This document shows positions 1 to 9,671 of a DNA stretch of 64,000 bases, piece after piece. Source of the DNA: Rhodospirillum rubrum ATCC 11170 (GTDB lineage Bacteria; Pseudomonadota; Alphaproteobacteria; Rhodospirillales; Rhodospirillaceae); contig NC_007643.1 of the NCBI RefSeq assembly GCF_000013085.1, positions 629,001-693,000 of the forward strand. Reading direction: 5' to 3'. Numbering within the stretch: position 1 is the first letter of the stretch; every line of letters begins with the position of its first letter. The position numbers were made by a program, and so were the translations under genes. A model generated the notes under the pieces. It was not told where the DNA came from. It worked only from the letters and a program-made list of their open reading frames with translations, and made no database searches.

Positions 1-130
1 CGGTGATGCGCACGCCATTGCCATCGGATGCGCGCTGAGTGGACACGATGATGGCGTCATCGCCCAACTCGGCGCGAATCGCGGCCATGGCATCTGCCAT
101 GCTGTCAGCGGTATAGCATTTAAGCCGCAT
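1..130 (-). CDS. flhF: FlhF, flagellar SRP-like GTPase (N-terminal fragment)
   Basis: Only the first 43 codons are inside the window; the gene runs off the left edge. Read on the minus strand from the ATG at 130-128, the protein begins MRLKCYTADSMADAMAAIR and continues with an ELGDDAIIVSTQ stretch. This is the typical start of FlhF, the SRP-type GTPase that sets the number and position of polar flagella. In FlhF this part is the variable N-terminal domain that precedes the GTPase core, so no catalytic motif is visible. flhF normally follows flhA directly in alphaproteobacteria. Here about 4.9 kb of unrelated genes separate it from flhA, which lies on the same strand to the right. The identification rests on a short piece but is distinctive. 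Confidence 0.8.
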   Translation of the reverse strand, partial: MRLKCYTADSMADAMAAIRAELGDDAIIVSTQRASDGNGVRIT

Positions 131-430
131 GGGTTGGCGTGGTTTCCAGTTGGGACGGCATGCCGGAGGGCGACCCGGGGCATGGGTTCGGTGAAAAGGA
201 CAGACCACCATAGGGCGGGTGCGTTAATTCCCCCTTACCGTAGACCCGGTCAAGACCGAACGGGAGGTGTTTTCACGGGTCGGTCATGGGGGCCGGTCCG
301 CCTAGCTTATCATGTTACCAAAGCCTGTCCGAATCATGACGGATTGGTAAATTGAGATATATCCGCCATGGACTTAAGGTCTTTTTACGGCGGCGATGAG
401 CAGCCCTCCCCAAGATAAGGACCCGGTCCG
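131..430. other. Gene-free stretch between flhF and the DUF4405 gene
   Basis: About 300 bases lie between two divergent genes, so promoters for both flhF (leftward) and the DUF4405 gene (rightward) are expected here. A 73-codon open frame in it lacks any recognisable protein character and was not called. I see no convincing -35/-10 pair, RNA structure or repeat. A ribosome-binding-like AAGG lies about a dozen bases before the ATG at 431. Confidence 0.5.
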
Positions 431-958
431 ATGACTTTACGCGATCTGCCTCGCCTCGTGCGGCGCGATTTGTTAACGCCCGTTACCGCCATCTTGTTCC
501 TGGTGATCGCCATCAGCGGAATAATGTTGTTTTGGCATCAGGGCGAACACCTCGTGAAGGATGCCCACGAATGGCTGGGTATGGGGTTTATCGGTGTAGC
601 CTGCTGGCATCTCTGGACCCATCGCAAGTCCGTCGCCGCCGCCCTCAAGCGCCCTTTGCCGCGCTGGGGATTCGCCGGGGCCACGGCTTTGGCCGTGGTC
701 GTGGTGATGGCCACGGCCTCGACCGATGGCAAACAGGGCTCGCCCAAGGCGCTGATCGGCTCGCTGATGGCCGCCCCCCTGCCGGTGGTCGCCCAGGTGG
801 TGGGCGCCGATCCGCAGGTTCTGGTCAATGCCCTGGAGGCGCGCGGCTGGCGACTGCCGTCGTCCCAGGCCACCGCCTTGGAGATCGCCAGCTTGTCGGG
901 GGGCTCGCCGATGGCGGTGCTGGCGGTCGCCCAGGGCTTGGTTCAGCCCACTCCCTGA
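431..958 (+). CDS. DUF4405-type small membrane protein
   Basis: 175 residues. The N-terminal half has a hydrophobic segment at about 15-35 (LTPVTAILFLVIAISGIMLF), then HEWLGMGFIGVACWHLWTHR, then another hydrophobic stretch near 80-95. The spaced histidines (HQGEH, HEW, CWHLWTH) and the layout fit the DUF4405 domain, a family related to cytochrome b561-like membrane proteins. Haem binding is possible but not shown. The C-terminal half (from about 105) contains an LPVVAQVVGADPQVLVNALE region that looks like a small helical domain, perhaps a helix-hairpin or helix-turn-helix fold. No operon partner is evident: flhF diverges on the left and the next gene on the right is convergent. Function is unknown; a redox or electron-transfer role is inference. 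Confidence 0.65.
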   Translation: MTLRDLPRLVRRDLLTPVTAILFLVIAISGIMLFWHQGEHLVKDAHEWLGMGFIGVACWHLWTHRKSVAAALKRPLPRWGFAGATALAVVVVMATASTDGKQGSPKALIGSLMAAPLPVVAQVVGADPQVLVNALEARGWRLPSSQATALEIASLSGGSPMAVLAVAQGLVQPTP

Positions 959-1067
959 GGTTACGGGCTGAGGTTACGGGCCCTGAGGCGGTGGGCGGCC
1001 CACCCCCCCGCCTTTACGGTGTCCTCTTTCTGTCGTTTCCTTTACGCCGCCAAGCGGCGCCAGCCCT

Positions 1068-1982
1068 TTACGCCGCCGCGCGGCGCCAGCGGGCGGGCAG
1101 GCGGGCGAAGATCACCAGATTGCCAATCAGGATCAACGGCAGCCCGGCCATTGCCCAGGCGCTCCACTGGTAGCCCTCGAATAGGGTCGATACCGTCAGC
1201 GCCACCACCGGAAACAGCACGGCCGAATAGGCCGCCCGATCGGGTCCGATGCGCGAGACCAGCGAGAGATAGGCGGTGAAGCCGATGACCGAGCCGGGGA
1301 TCGCCAGATACAGCAAGCTGCCGACATAGCGCGCCGACCAGTCCATGGCGAAAGGCACCCCGCGCGCCAGAACGAAGAGGGCGAGGAAGACCGAGCCCCA
1401 GGCCATGGCGCGGACCACGGCGTTGGGCAGGTCGGTTCCCGAGGCGGTGGCGCGCAGCGAGACCAGATTGCCCAGCGAGAAGACATAGGTGCCGCCCAAA
1501 GCCAGGGCGACGCCCAGGGCGGTGTCGGCGCTGGCTTCGACATGGAGAAAGGACTCGCCAAACAGCAAGGCGATCCCGGCGATGCCGATCAGGGCGCCGC
1601 CCACCGTCCGGACCGCCGGAACGCGCTTGAGGAAAAGCCACTGATTGGCGGCGTTGAAGACGGTGGCCATGCAGAAGACCACCGAGACGATGCCGCTGGC
1701 GATGTATTGGGTGGCCGAATACATCAGCACGAAATTGGTGCTGAACAGGCAGAGCCCGAGCAGGGCGAACCAGGGGTGATGGGCCAAGGGCGCCGGCTTG
1801 AACCGGCCGCTCGCCGCCAGACCAAAAGCCAGGACGATCGCTGCGAGCAGGAAACGCCAGAGGATCGACACCTCGGGCGCGATGGTTCCCAGCTGAAGGT
1901 GGATGCCAAACCACGTGAACCCCCAGCACAGAACGACGACACAAAATAAGATGACGGACATGGTGGAGACAGCCCAGATCAT
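1068..1982 (-). CDS. EamA/DMT-family transporter
   Basis: About 304 residues with roughly ten hydrophobic segments in two similar halves, as in drug/metabolite transporters of the EamA (RhaT-like) family. Recognisable stretches are VVVLCWGFTWFGIHLQ in the first helix, and GAALIGIAGIALLFGE-like and SVIGFTAYLSLVSRIGP segments in the two halves. The substrate cannot be told; the family exports amino acids, sugars or drugs. The start is uncertain. The frame is open to 2066, but that would run under the divergent AraC gene. An ATG at 1982, another at 1961 and a GTG at 2009 are all possible, and the first places the first membrane helix close to the N terminus. It diverges from an AraC regulator, which may control it. 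Confidence 0.8.
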   Translation of the reverse strand: MIWAVSTMSVILFCVVVLCWGFTWFGIHLQLGTIAPEVSILWRFLLAAIVLAFGLAASGRFKPAPLAHHPWFALLGLCLFSTNFVLMYSATQYIASGIVSVVFCMATVFNAANQWLFLKRVPAVRTVGGALIGIAGIALLFGESFLHVEASADTALGVALALGGTYVFSLGNLVSLRATASGTDLPNAVVRAMAWGSVFLALFVLARGVPFAMDWSARYVGSLLYLAIPGSVIGFTAYLSLVSRIGPDRAAYSAVLFPVVALTVSTLFEGYQWSAWAMAGLPLILIGNLVIFARLPARWRRAAA

Positions 1983-2117
1983 GGGGGGAAGGGGGACCTT
2001 TCCTAGCACCCCCCGGGCGCCCTGGTCTGTCACCGCCTTGCTTGGCGTATCGCGGCCTTGCGGCAAGGCGATCCAAAGTGCTTAGCTGGGTTTTCGTTCG
2101 AGCCTGAGGCGCGGGTC
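1983..2117. promoter_or_regulatory. Divergent promoter region, EamA exporter / AraC regulator
   Basis: 135 bases separate the start codons of the exporter (leftward) and the AraC-type gene (rightward). This is the usual place for an AraC-family protein to act on its divergent target. No obvious repeated half-sites were found by eye. Confidence 0.4.
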
Positions 2118-3032
2118 ATGGCCGATCTGGACGACTTCAAGATTTTTGAGCATCTGCACAGCGCCGGCGTTCCGCTGCGGGCTTCGGCGCGCTTTGGCGA
2201 CGGCGTGGCCGCCGCCTTATGGGAGCGCGACGAGCATGTGTTTCAGCGCTACGAAACCCCCGACCACCATACGCTGAGCCTTTATGTCGACGGTGGAACC
2301 GGGATTCGCCGCTTGGCGGGCGAGCGCTTGCGCATTGGCGATCACGCCGGCCCGGGCAGCCTGTGCGTCATGCCCGCCGAGGTGACGTCGGACTGGTCGG
2401 TCGACGGTCCGGTCCGCCTGTTTCATTTTTATATCCCGCGCGTCGTCTTCAACCGGGCGGTGGTTGAAACCCTGGATCTCGATCCCGCCCGGGTCAGCCT
2501 GCGCGATGAAAGCTTCCTGCGCGACCCGGTGCTTGAAGGCATGATCCGCTCGGCGATGCTGGCGCTGTCGTGGAACGATCCGGCCGAGCGGGTGGCGCTG
2601 ACCCATGCCGGGCGGGCGCTGATCGCCTATATGGCGGCGCGGCTGACCGATCGCGGGGCGCGGGCCTTGCCGGCGATGGGCGGGCTGACGCCCCGGGTGG
2701 TCGCCCGCCTGCGCGCCTTCATCGAAGCCAATCTCGAGCGGGCGCTGAGCATCGACGATCTGGCCGCGGTGGCCGATCTCAGCCCCTTCCACTTCGCCCG
2801 CGCCTTCAAGGCCACCCTGGGCGAGCCGCCCCATGCCTATGTGCAAAGCCGGCGGATCGAGCGCGCCAAGACCCTTCTGCGCGCCGATCGCCTGCCTTTG
2901 GCCGAAATCGCCCTGCTTTGCGGCTTTGCCAGCCAAAGCCACTTCACCGCCCGCTTCCGCCAAGCCACCGGCCAGACGCCCGGGCGTTACGCCCGGGAGG
3001 GCGGTGGTCTGGTTTCTGATGTATTTCTTTAA
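2118..3032 (+). CDS. AraC-family transcriptional regulator
   Basis: 304 residues from the ATG at 2118, which has a GAGGCG-type ribosome-binding site; an upstream in-frame ATG at 2058 would overlap the divergent gene. The N-terminal part is a variable sensing domain that begins MADLDDFKIFEHLHSAG. The C-terminal 100 residues are a clear AraC/XylS double helix-turn-helix: SIDDLAAVADLSPFHFARAF forms the first and PLAEIALLCGFASQSHFTAR the second, followed by the family ending TGQTPGRYAR. It is likely an effector-responsive activator. The divergent EamA exporter is the natural candidate target. The effector is unknown. Confidence 0.9.
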   Translation: MADLDDFKIFEHLHSAGVPLRASARFGDGVAAALWERDEHVFQRYETPDHHTLSLYVDGGTGIRRLAGERLRIGDHAGPGSLCVMPAEVTSDWSVDGPVRLFHFYIPRVVFNRAVVETLDLDPARVSLRDESFLRDPVLEGMIRSAMLALSWNDPAERVALTHAGRALIAYMAARLTDRGARALPAMGGLTPRVVARLRAFIEANLERALSIDDLAAVADLSPFHFARAFKATLGEPPHAYVQSRRIERAKTLLRADRLPLAEIALLCGFASQSHFTARFRQATGQTPGRYAREGGGLVSDVFL

Positions 3033-3162
3033 AATCAAGGGATTAGAGAGAGGGTGGCGCGGAAAACCGGTATCTGCTTTTCTAAGAACCCGATCTTTGG
3101 GCCCTTCGTCATGATACCATGGCGCCTGTAGAGAAGACGGGCGAAGAGCGGGCGCGGCGTGA

Positions 3163-4422
3163 ATGGCGAGAGCTGAAAACATCAATCCCGGGATTCTTGT
3201 CTGGGCGCGGGAGTCGGCCGGGCTGGGTCTGGAGGAGGCGGCGCATCGGCTTGGCATCCCGTCAAGCCAGCGAAAGACCGCTGTGGAAAAGCTGCGAGAG
3301 ATCGAGGCCGGACAGACCTTTCCCACCCGTGCTCTGCTCAGCAAGTTTTCGGCCGTTTATCGCCGTCCGCTCATCACCTTCTATATGAAGGAGCCGCCTC
3401 GCAAAGGTCTGCGCGGCGAGGATTTTAGAACGCTGTCCACACCGGTCTCAGGCAGGGAGAATGCCGTTCTTGATGCCCTGCTGAGGGATGTTCGCGCCCG
3501 TCAAGAGATGGTGAAAAGCCTGCTGGAAGATGAAGAAGAGGCGCGGCCGCTTCCTTTCGTCGGCTCGGCCAAGCGTGAGGATGGCGTGGGGGCGGTTGTA
3601 AACGCCATCGCCAAAACCCTTGGCTATGATCCCGATGCGCAACCGCGCGGCCGGCGGGGTACCGGTGTCGATGATCTGTTTAAGGATCTGAGGACCCGCG
3701 CCGAGGGGGTCGGAATTTTCGTTCTTCTGATGGGCGACCTCGGATCTCGCCACTCGACGATCAGCGAGGCGGTTTTTCGTGGTTTCACGATCGCCGACAA
3801 GATCGCGCCCTTTGTCATCATCAATGATCGCGATGCCCGCGCGGCCCGCTCCTTTACGCTGCTTCACGAACTTGCTCATCTGTGGCTGGGGCAAACCGGG
3901 GTCAGCGGCGCGGTGGAGACGGCGGAGATTTCCTCGAGGGTCGGGGTGATCGAGCGATTTTGCAATGATGTCGCCGGGGAATTCCTGCTTCCCAGCGCCG
4001 CATTTAAAGACCGGCCCGAGATGCTTGAGGCCGCCACCAAGGACGCCGCCCATCGGGTCGTCAGCGATCTCGCGCGGACGTGGAGCGTGAGCGAGTCGAT
4101 GATGGCTTATAAGCTTGCTCGGATAGGCTGGATCGGCGGCGCCCTGTATCAGGATCTAGCGGCTGACTTCGCCGCCCGCTGGCAGGCGCGCAAGGACCGG
4201 GCTGAGGAGAACAAAAAGGAAGGCGGTCCGAGTTACTACGTGGTGAAGCGGTTCAAACTGGGGGATGCCCTGGTCGATGTCGTGCGTCGAACACTTCGGG
4301 ATAACCTGATCACCCATACCAAAGCGGCGAAAGTTCTGGGTGTGAAACCCGGTTCGGTCGATCCTCTCATCCGAAATTTCGAGAAAACAAAAGGTGTCTT
4401 TCTGCCCGATTCGCGGGGGTGA
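3163..4422 (+). CDS. HTH domain + ImmA/IrrE metallopeptidase
   Basis: 419 residues. Residues 8-75 form an XRE-like helix-turn-helix module (ILVWARESAGLGLEEAAHRL, then EAGQTFPTRALLSKFSAVYR and the typical RPLITFYM). Residues 235-239 are HELAH, the HExxH zinc site of the ImmA/IrrE peptidase family, with an NDVAGEFLLPSAAF segment downstream as in that family. The C terminus (about 360-419) has a second small helical module with KAAKVLGVKPGSV. Family members cleave or inactivate a partner regulator on stress, or act as antitoxins. The stop is four bases before the start of the PIN-domain gene, so the two are almost certainly co-transcribed. Base composition begins to fall in this pair compared with its neighbours, which suggests acquisition by transfer. 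Confidence 0.9.
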   Translation: MARAENINPGILVWARESAGLGLEEAAHRLGIPSSQRKTAVEKLREIEAGQTFPTRALLSKFSAVYRRPLITFYMKEPPRKGLRGEDFRTLSTPVSGRENAVLDALLRDVRARQEMVKSLLEDEEEARPLPFVGSAKREDGVGAVVNAIAKTLGYDPDAQPRGRRGTGVDDLFKDLRTRAEGVGIFVLLMGDLGSRHSTISEAVFRGFTIADKIAPFVIINDRDARAARSFTLLHELAHLWLGQTGVSGAVETAEISSRVGVIERFCNDVAGEFLLPSAAFKDRPEMLEAATKDAAHRVVSDLARTWSVSESMMAYKLARIGWIGGALYQDLAADFAARWQARKDRAEENKKEGGPSYYVVKRFKLGDALVDVVRRTLRDNLITHTKAAKVLGVKPGSVDPLIRNFEKTKGVFLPDSRG

Positions 4423-4426
4423 TGGC

Positions 4427-4912
4427 GTGCTTTACCTGATTGATGCCAATGTTCTTATTCGCGCCCACGAAGACTACTACGGAATCGATCAGGTGCCGCA
4501 GTTCTGGATTTGGCTGCTGACGGTCGCCGAGGCTGGACTCGTCAAGATGCCCTTCGAGATCCATGACGAAATCGCCGTTTCCACCGGTCCGCTGAGCGCC
4601 TGGATCAAGCTGGAGACGACAAAAGAACGCTTGATCCTGGATGAAGAGGTGAAGGGGGCTTGCGTCGATCGGGTTCTGAGGGAGGGGTATGCCCCTGATC
4701 TTGATGATAGTGAGCTTGAGAAAATGGGCCGCGATCCGTTCCTTATCGCCTATGCTTTGGCGGCGAAGGATAGAATCGTCGTCACAAAAGAAGTTTCAAG
4801 GCCTGGAAAGAAAAGGGCGAACAGGAAAATTCCGGACGTATGCGCATACTTCGGGATCAAATGTATGAAGGATTTTGATTTTTTTAGAAGTGCCGGATTT
4901 AATACGAAGTGA
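4427..4912 (+). CDS. DUF4411 PIN-like protein (putative ribonuclease toxin)
   Basis: 161 residues from a GTG at 4427 preceded by GGGGGTG; an in-frame GTG at 4394 would overlap the previous gene by 29 bases and adds residues without family character. It begins LYLIDANVLIRAHEDYYG, the first PIN-fold strand with its catalytic aspartate. Further acidic positions lie in MPFEIHDEIA and GRDPFLIAYALA, and the ending KIPDVCAYFGIKCMKDFDFF is characteristic of DUF4411. PIN proteins cleave RNA with a metal held by these acids. Coupling with an HTH-ImmA/IrrE gene is a recurrent two-gene arrangement considered toxin-antitoxin-like; which protein neutralises which is not settled. The last 100 bases are notably AT-rich for this genome. 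Confidence 0.85.
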   Translation: MLYLIDANVLIRAHEDYYGIDQVPQFWIWLLTVAEAGLVKMPFEIHDEIAVSTGPLSAWIKLETTKERLILDEEVKGACVDRVLREGYAPDLDDSELEKMGRDPFLIAYALAAKDRIVVTKEVSRPGKKRANRKIPDVCAYFGIKCMKDFDFFRSAGFNTK

Positions 4913-4915
4913 TTT

Positions 4916-4941
4916 GGCGCAGGGGCCGCAAGCGCTGCGCC
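4916..4941 (+). terminator. Hairpin after the PIN gene
   Basis: GGCGCAG and CTGCGCC pair across a 12-base loop, beginning three bases after the stop at 4912. There is no following T-run, so intrinsic termination is uncertain. Confidence 0.3.
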
Positions 4942-4994
4942 GAGAAAGGACGGAAGGTCCAGAGCGATATGCGGGAAATCTGGTCCCCCCCACA

Positions 4995-5061
4995 CCGCTC
5001 CAGGATCTTGATAGGGGAGCGAATCCTCGTCGCGCTCTGGTTCAGAGGGCGAGGGATTTTC
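4995..5061 (+). repeat. 67-bp dispersed palindromic element, copy A
   Basis: A 24-base flank starting CCGCTCCAGG is followed by a 43-base imperfect palindrome (5019-5061). Related copies of exactly the same length lie at 24520-24586 (same orientation) and 16168-16234 (reverse). By hand count copy A matches copy B at about 53 of 67 positions. In this copy the inner stem is CTCTG/CAGAG around a GTT loop, different from the other copies yet still paired. It sits between the convergent PIN gene and flhA. Confidence 0.75.
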
Positions 5062-5068
5062 TCTGCGC

Positions 5069-7231
5069 CTAAATCTGCCCCAGGGTCTTGATCTTGGCCT
5101 TGGGGTGGATCTCGTTCTGGCTCATCACCACGGTCATCGGCCGGAAGCGTTCGATGATCGAGCGGACATAGGGGCGGATCATCGGGCTGGTCAGCAGGAC
5201 CGGCGATTCGCCTTGCATGGCGAAGCGTTCGAAGGTCTGGCGGACGCCGACGATGAATTCCTGCAGCTTCGAGGGCGCCATCGACAATTGGCGATCCTCG
5301 CCCTGGCCGATCAGCGCCTCGGCGAAGGCGGTTTCCCATTGCGGGGACAAGGTGACCAGCGGAACGATGCCGTCCTCGTTGACATTGGCGTCCGACAGCT
5401 GGCGGGCGATGCGGGTGCGGACGTGCTCGGTGATCATCATGATGTTGCGGGTGGCGCCGCAGGCCTCGGCCACGCCTTCGAGGATGGTCGGCAGATCGCG
5501 GATCGAGACGCGTTCGGCCAGCAGGTTCTGCAAGACGCGCTGGACGCCCGAGGTGGAAATCTGGGTGGGGATCATGTCGGCGATCAGCTTTTGCTGTTCC
5601 TTGTCGAGATCGTCGAGCAGCTTCTGGGTCTCGGCGTAGGACAAAAGCTCGGCCATATGGTCCTTCACCACCTCGGTGATATGGGTGGTGATCACCGTTG
5701 GCGGATCGACCACCGTATAGCCGCGGAACATCGCCTCTTCGCGATTGGACAGATCGACCCAGACGGCGGGCAGGCCAAAGGTCGGTTCGTGGGTTTTCTC
5801 GCCGGCCAGGGTGATTTCGTCGCCGCGCGGATCCATCACCAGCAACATGGTCGGCCGCAGGTCGCCGTGTCCGGCTTCGACCTCCTTGATGTAGATGCGA
5901 TAGGTATTGGCGGCGAGCTGCATGTTGTCTTGGATGCGCACCGGCGGCATGACGAAGCCCATATCGGTGGCCAGGGCCCGGCGCAGCGCCTTGATCTGGT
6001 CGGTCAGGCGCTGGTTGTGGGCGGTGTTGATCAGCGACAGCAGGCCATAGCCCAGTTCCAGGCGCACGAGGTCGATCTTGAGCGCCGTCGAGATCGGCTC
6101 CTCGGCCACCGGAATTTCCTGGGTGGCCAGTTCCTGGGCGTGCTCGGCCTCGTCGCGTTTGATGTTGGAGGCCTTGCGATTAAGCCACCAAGCCGCGCCC
6201 CCGGTCAAACCGGCGAGCAGCAGGAAGGGCAGGGCCGGGGTGCCGGGCACCAGGGCCAGCGCTCCGGCCAGGAAGGCGCTCATGCCCAGGGCCTTGGGAT
6301 AGGCGGTGAACTGGCCGATCAGGGCGGTTTCGGCGGTGGTCGTCAGCCCGCCCTTCGACACCATGACGCCGGCGGCCACCGAGATGATCAGCGCCGGAAT
6401 CTGGCTGACCAGCCCGTCGCCGACGGTCAGCGCGGTATAGGTGTTGGCGGCTTCGCTGAAGGTCAGATCATTCTGGGCGATGCCGATGATCATGCCGCCG
6501 ATGACGTTGATGAAGGTGATGATGATGCCGGCGATGGCGTCGCCGCGCACGAACTTCGAGGCGCCGTCCATGGCGCCGAAGAAGTCGCTTTCCTTCTGCA
6601 TCTCCTCGCGGCGGCGGCGCGCCTCGGTCTCGTCGATCAGGCCGGAACTGAGATCGGCGTCGATCGCCATCTGCTTGCCGGGCATGGCGTCCAGGGTGAA
6701 GCGCGCCGTGACCTCGGCGATACGGGTGGCGCCCTTGGTGATGACCATGAAATTGACCAGCACCAGGATCGAGAAGACGATGACGCCGATAACGAAATTG
6801 CCGCCCATGATGAAGCCGCCGAAGGCTTCGATCACATGGCCGGCCGCCGCCGTGCCTTCGTGGCCCTGGGCCAGGATCAAGCGGGTCGAGGCGAGGTTGA
6901 GCGCCAGACGCAGCATCGTCGTGATCAGCAAGACCATGGGAAAGGTACTGAATTCCAGCGCCTTGCGGATGAAGACCACGGTCATCAAGATCAGCACCGA
7001 CAGCGTCAGCGACATCGCCAGCATGATGTCGAGCAGCCAAGTCGGCATCGGCAGGATCAGCACGACCAGAATGGCGATCAGGCCAAACGGCAGGGCGAAT
7101 TCGCCGGTGACCACCAGCTCGCGCATGCGGCGGGCCCAGGCGCCAAAGGCGAAGGGCGGCGGTCCGTCGGGCGTGCCGGGGCCATTGACGGGAAGCGGCG
7201 TCAGCCTGCCCTGGTTCAGATCCTCGGCCAT
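5069..7231 (-). CDS. flhA: FlhA, flagellar export gate protein
   Basis: 720 residues, normal for FlhA. After a short leader there are eight hydrophobic segments between about 45 and 345 (for example LPFGLIAILVVLILPMPTWL). The FHIPEP-family signature lies in the cytoplasmic loop (RIAEVTARFTLDAMPGKQMA, then IDADLSSG). The C-terminal 350 residues form the soluble domain that docks chaperone-substrate complexes. The protein is part of the type III flagellar export gate in the inner membrane and couples proton flow to export. It is the last gene of the leftward fliF operon, 25 bases after flbD, and is followed by a dispersed palindrome rather than by flhF. Confidence 0.97.
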   Translation of the reverse strand: MAEDLNQGRLTPLPVNGPGTPDGPPPFAFGAWARRMRELVVTGEFALPFGLIAILVVLILPMPTWLLDIMLAMSLTLSVLILMTVVFIRKALEFSTFPMVLLITTMLRLALNLASTRLILAQGHEGTAAAGHVIEAFGGFIMGGNFVIGVIVFSILVLVNFMVITKGATRIAEVTARFTLDAMPGKQMAIDADLSSGLIDETEARRRREEMQKESDFFGAMDGASKFVRGDAIAGIIITFINVIGGMIIGIAQNDLTFSEAANTYTALTVGDGLVSQIPALIISVAAGVMVSKGGLTTTAETALIGQFTAYPKALGMSAFLAGALALVPGTPALPFLLLAGLTGGAAWWLNRKASNIKRDEAEHAQELATQEIPVAEEPISTALKIDLVRLELGYGLLSLINTAHNQRLTDQIKALRRALATDMGFVMPPVRIQDNMQLAANTYRIYIKEVEAGHGDLRPTMLLVMDPRGDEITLAGEKTHEPTFGLPAVWVDLSNREEAMFRGYTVVDPPTVITTHITEVVKDHMAELLSYAETQKLLDDLDKEQQKLIADMIPTQISTSGVQRVLQNLLAERVSIRDLPTILEGVAEACGATRNIMMITEHVRTRIARQLSDANVNEDGIVPLVTLSPQWETAFAEALIGQGEDRQLSMAPSKLQEFIVGVRQTFERFAMQGESPVLLTSPMIRPYVRSIIERFRPMTVVMSQNEIHPKAKIKTLGQI

Positions 7232-7256
7232 GCTCTTAGCGCTCCGTCATCGGCGG

Positions 7257-8594
<1,338 letters not shown>

Positions 8595-8643
8595 GACGGA
8601 ATCCTTTTCGTAGCGACCGGGTCTGGCACGGGGGAAAGCCTTC

Positions 8644-9462
8644 TCATCCGTAGTAGTCCACGCGCTGGGCCGGCGGCAGCGCGCTGTTGAGCAGCATTTC
8701 AAGCCGCCGGGGGTTCTCCTTGCGGGCGACCGACAAGATGCCCACCAGATAAATCCGTCGCACCAGGGTGTCATCGGCGCCGTTGCGCTCGAGCTTGCCC
8801 GCCAGCGGCAGGAACACCACGTTGCCCATGATGGCGCCATAGAAGGTGGTGAGCAGGGCCACGGCCATGCTCGGCCCGATGACCGCCGGATTGTTGAGGT
8901 TGCCCAGCATCTGCACCAGACCGATCAGCGTGCCGATCAGCCCCATCGCCGGGGCCACTTCGGCGGCGCGGCGCAGCACCGAGGTGGCGCGGGCCAGCCG
9001 CTGCTGGGTGGCGTGGATATCCTGGGCGAGGATGGCTTCGACATCGGGTTCGGGCAGGCCGTCGACCACCAGACCCATGCCCTTGTGCAAGAACGGCTCG
9101 TCGCGCAGCGACTCGAGGATCGGCCCCTGAATCTTGAGGATGCCGCTTTTGCGGCAGAAGTCGGCCAGGGCGAGGATCTTCAGGGCGGCGGCGCGGGGCG
9201 GCCTTGTCGATTGGGTCAGGGCCGGGCGCAACATCGCCACCGTCACCCCGATATCCTTGACGGTGAACGAGGCGACGGTCACCGCCAGGGTGCCGAGCAC
9301 GACGATCAGGATCGAGGGCAGATCGAAAAAGGCCCGGGGGGAACCGCCCAGAACGAGAGCGGTGACGATCAGCGCCAGGGCGCCGCCGATGCCGGCCACG
9401 GTCGCCAGATCGGGAAGCTTGCGCGAAGGCCCCGGTCCTTCGATGTCGCGTGAATCGGCCAT
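8644..9462 (-). CDS. motA: MotA/PomA-type flagellar stator protein
   Basis: 272 residues. It belongs to the MotA/TolQ/ExbB channel family: an early helix (VAGIGGALALIVTALVLGG), a cytoplasmic region with LPEPDVEAILAQDI, then the paired helices AAEVAPAMGLIGTLIGLVQM and GPSMAVALLTTFYGAIMGNV that line the ion path. Length and loop resemble the PomA branch more than E. coli MotA, so the coupling ion (proton or sodium) cannot be called. No motB/pomB partner lies in the window. It is embedded in the fliF operon between fliN and flbD, as seen in Azospirillum- and Caulobacter-like clusters. Confidence 0.88.
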   Translation of the reverse strand: MADSRDIEGPGPSRKLPDLATVAGIGGALALIVTALVLGGSPRAFFDLPSILIVVLGTLAVTVASFTVKDIGVTVAMLRPALTQSTRPPRAAALKILALADFCRKSGILKIQGPILESLRDEPFLHKGMGLVVDGLPEPDVEAILAQDIHATQQRLARATSVLRRAAEVAPAMGLIGTLIGLVQMLGNLNNPAVIGPSMAVALLTTFYGAIMGNVVFLPLAGKLERNGADDTLVRRIYLVGILSVARKENPRRLEMLLNSALPPAQRVDYYG

Positions 9463-9522
9463 GAGACAGGATCGTCCTTTTTCAACGGGCCCAAAGCGAA
9501 GTCCACAAAAGGGAGCGGCCAG

Positions 9523-9558
9523 TCCGAACGGTCGGCCCTTTCCGAACGGTCGGCCCTT
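9523..9558. repeat. 18-bp perfect tandem duplication
   Basis: TCCGAACGGTCGGCCCTT occurs twice head to tail (9523-9540 and 9541-9558) in the 209-base gap between fliN and motA. Each unit contains the near-palindrome CCGAACGGTCGG. The gap is unusually wide for this operon. Confidence 0.85.
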
Positions 9559-9671
9559 TTGCGACCAATCGCGATCCCGCGCCGGACCTGACGCGCGGTT
9601 TCAAGGCCTTTTACGACCCGCTGTCGCCCGGGGCAAGCCCGGCCCCGCTGCGGGACCGGCGGCCCGCCGGC

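Noticed and set aside
134-355. 73-codon frame left of the DUF4405 gene
   Set aside because: No ribosome-binding site and an Arg/Gly-rich random-like translation between two divergent genes.
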